Source: Pseudoalteromonas phenolica
GTDB taxonomy: Bacteria; Pseudomonadota; Gammaproteobacteria; Enterobacterales; Alteromonadaceae
NCBI RefSeq assembly: GCF_005876835.1
Contig: NZ_PPSW01000007.1
Span: forward strand, 62,001 to 126,000
Direction of reading: 5' to 3'
Length of the DNA stretch: 64,000 bases
Part shown: piece by piece, positions 63,634 through 64,000 of the stretch
Numbering within the stretch: the stretch's first letter is position 1
Layout: every line of letters starts with the position of its first letter
Position numbers and translations under genes: made by a program
The notes under the pieces: model-generated
The model's database searches: none
Told to the model about the DNA's origin: nothing
What the model saw: the letters and a program-made list of their open reading frames with translations, nothing else

Positions 63634-64000
63634 ATGCTTGAACAAGTCATGTCTTTAATGGGTTTAATCGCGTCAATTTGGTTGGTTTTAGGTGTGTTTT
63701 ATGCTGCAAAGCTTTACCCAAACTACAATCATAGCGAGCAGTTTTGTAGCGAATTAGGTGCCGTTGGTAGCCCAACACAAAGGTTTTCTCCTCTTATCAA
63801 TAACTACCCACTCGGCGTATTGTTTTGTCTCTTTGGTGCGTATGTATTTAACTTAGAACCTAATATATGGCTACAACTAACTGGAATATGCATTGTCGTG
63901 CATGGCCTAGGCACTTGGGTTGCTGGCTTTTTTCCGATGGACTCAGATCCTTACACAAAAGCACCGAGTCGTGACTGTAACATTCATTCGTGGGCGGGTT
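63634..64000 (+). CDS. DUF998 membrane protein, cut by window end
   Basis: The ATG at 63634 follows AAGGAGAG and the frame stays open to the end of the window (122 codons). It reads MLEQVMSLMGLIASIWLVLG, FCSELGAVGSPTQRFSPLIN, membrane segments around 40-60 and 70-95, and FFPMDSDPYTKAPSRDCNIH. The SELGA-x-GSP and FPMDxDP motifs mark the DUF998 family of multi-spanning membrane proteins of unknown function. The C-terminal half lies outside the window. Confidence 0.82.
   Translation, partial: MLEQVMSLMGLIASIWLVLGVFYAAKLYPNYNHSEQFCSELGAVGSPTQRFSPLINNYPLGVLFCLFGAYVFNLEPNIWLQLTGICIVVHGLGTWVAGFFPMDSDPYTKAPSRDCNIHSWAG

Overview
The window looks like chromosomal DNA of a marine gammaproteobacterium of the Alteromonadales, most likely Pseudoalteromonas or a close relative. 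This is an inference from the AT-rich composition (roughly 40% GC), the kinds of protein present (TonB-dependent receptor beside a TPR-sulfotransferase, tricorn-like protease, LruC protein, TorF-type porin, many secreted S41 peptidases) and the palindromic intergenic repeats. I saw no rRNA, tRNA, CRISPR array, complete insertion sequence or prophage. Most genes serve the cell surface, periplasm, signalling or regulation, so this is an accessory-rich chromosomal region.

Layout. 1-8.3 kb: a chemoreceptor cut by the window edge, a porin translationally overlapping a family-3 solute-binding protein, a tricorn-like protease, and a sugar-type binding protein. 8.3-12.1 kb: a leucine-rich-repeat protein, a duplicated 3' fragment of an rraA-like gene with palindromic DNA between the copies, a second family-3 binding protein and a TorF-type porin. 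12.3-19.9 kb: a large secreted FG-GAP/thrombospondin-3 protein, a GlxA-type regulator overlapping an S41 peptidase gene, a DUF1272 zinc-finger gene with an in-frame TGA, a DUF2252 protein, an outer-membrane barrel and a broken BLUF photoreceptor gene. 20.1-31 kb: TPR-sulfotransferase, TonB-dependent receptor, LruC/lipoprotein pair, a diguanylate cyclase gene interrupted by an in-frame TAA, and a di-heme peroxidase with a fibronectin-III domain. 31.4-38 kb: an AraC regulator followed by another S41 peptidase, a small secreted protein, a beta-lactamase-like lipoprotein and a lone OLD-family nuclease. 38.5-43.5 kb: a TetR regulator and a two-gene RND efflux system behind a promoter covered by a 43-bp perfect palindrome. 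43.5-49.6 kb: a 200-bp intergenic repeat array, then small housekeeping-type genes (SIMPL, epimerase, P-loop kinase, racemase, methyltransferase, ACT, GNAT, TrmK). 49.6-56.5 kb: outer-membrane barrel and DUF1566 lipoprotein, then a tight DUF4956 / CotH-like / VTC-domain operon, palindromic repeats and a cupin. 56.7-60.9 kb: a four-reading-frame phosphorelay operon. 61-64 kb: small proteins, azoR with a divergent LysR regulator, and a partial DUF998 membrane protein.

Two things stand out. First, the sensor kinase heading the phosphorelay is split by a tandem octamer (GGATAAAT x3). With two copies the PAS-domain frame and the kinase frame would join exactly into one protein of about 870 residues, so this is either a phase-variable switch or a recent 8-bp duplication. 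Second, the DUF4956 / CotH-like / VTC operon joins a probable polyphosphate-polymerase-fold protein to a membrane protein and a large secreted or anchored protein whose joint function is not established to my knowledge. The window is also rich in broken genes (DUF1272 with TGA, diguanylate cyclase with TAA, BLUF with stop and frameshift, rraA fragment). This suggests ongoing gene decay, and some of these stops could instead be recoding or switching.
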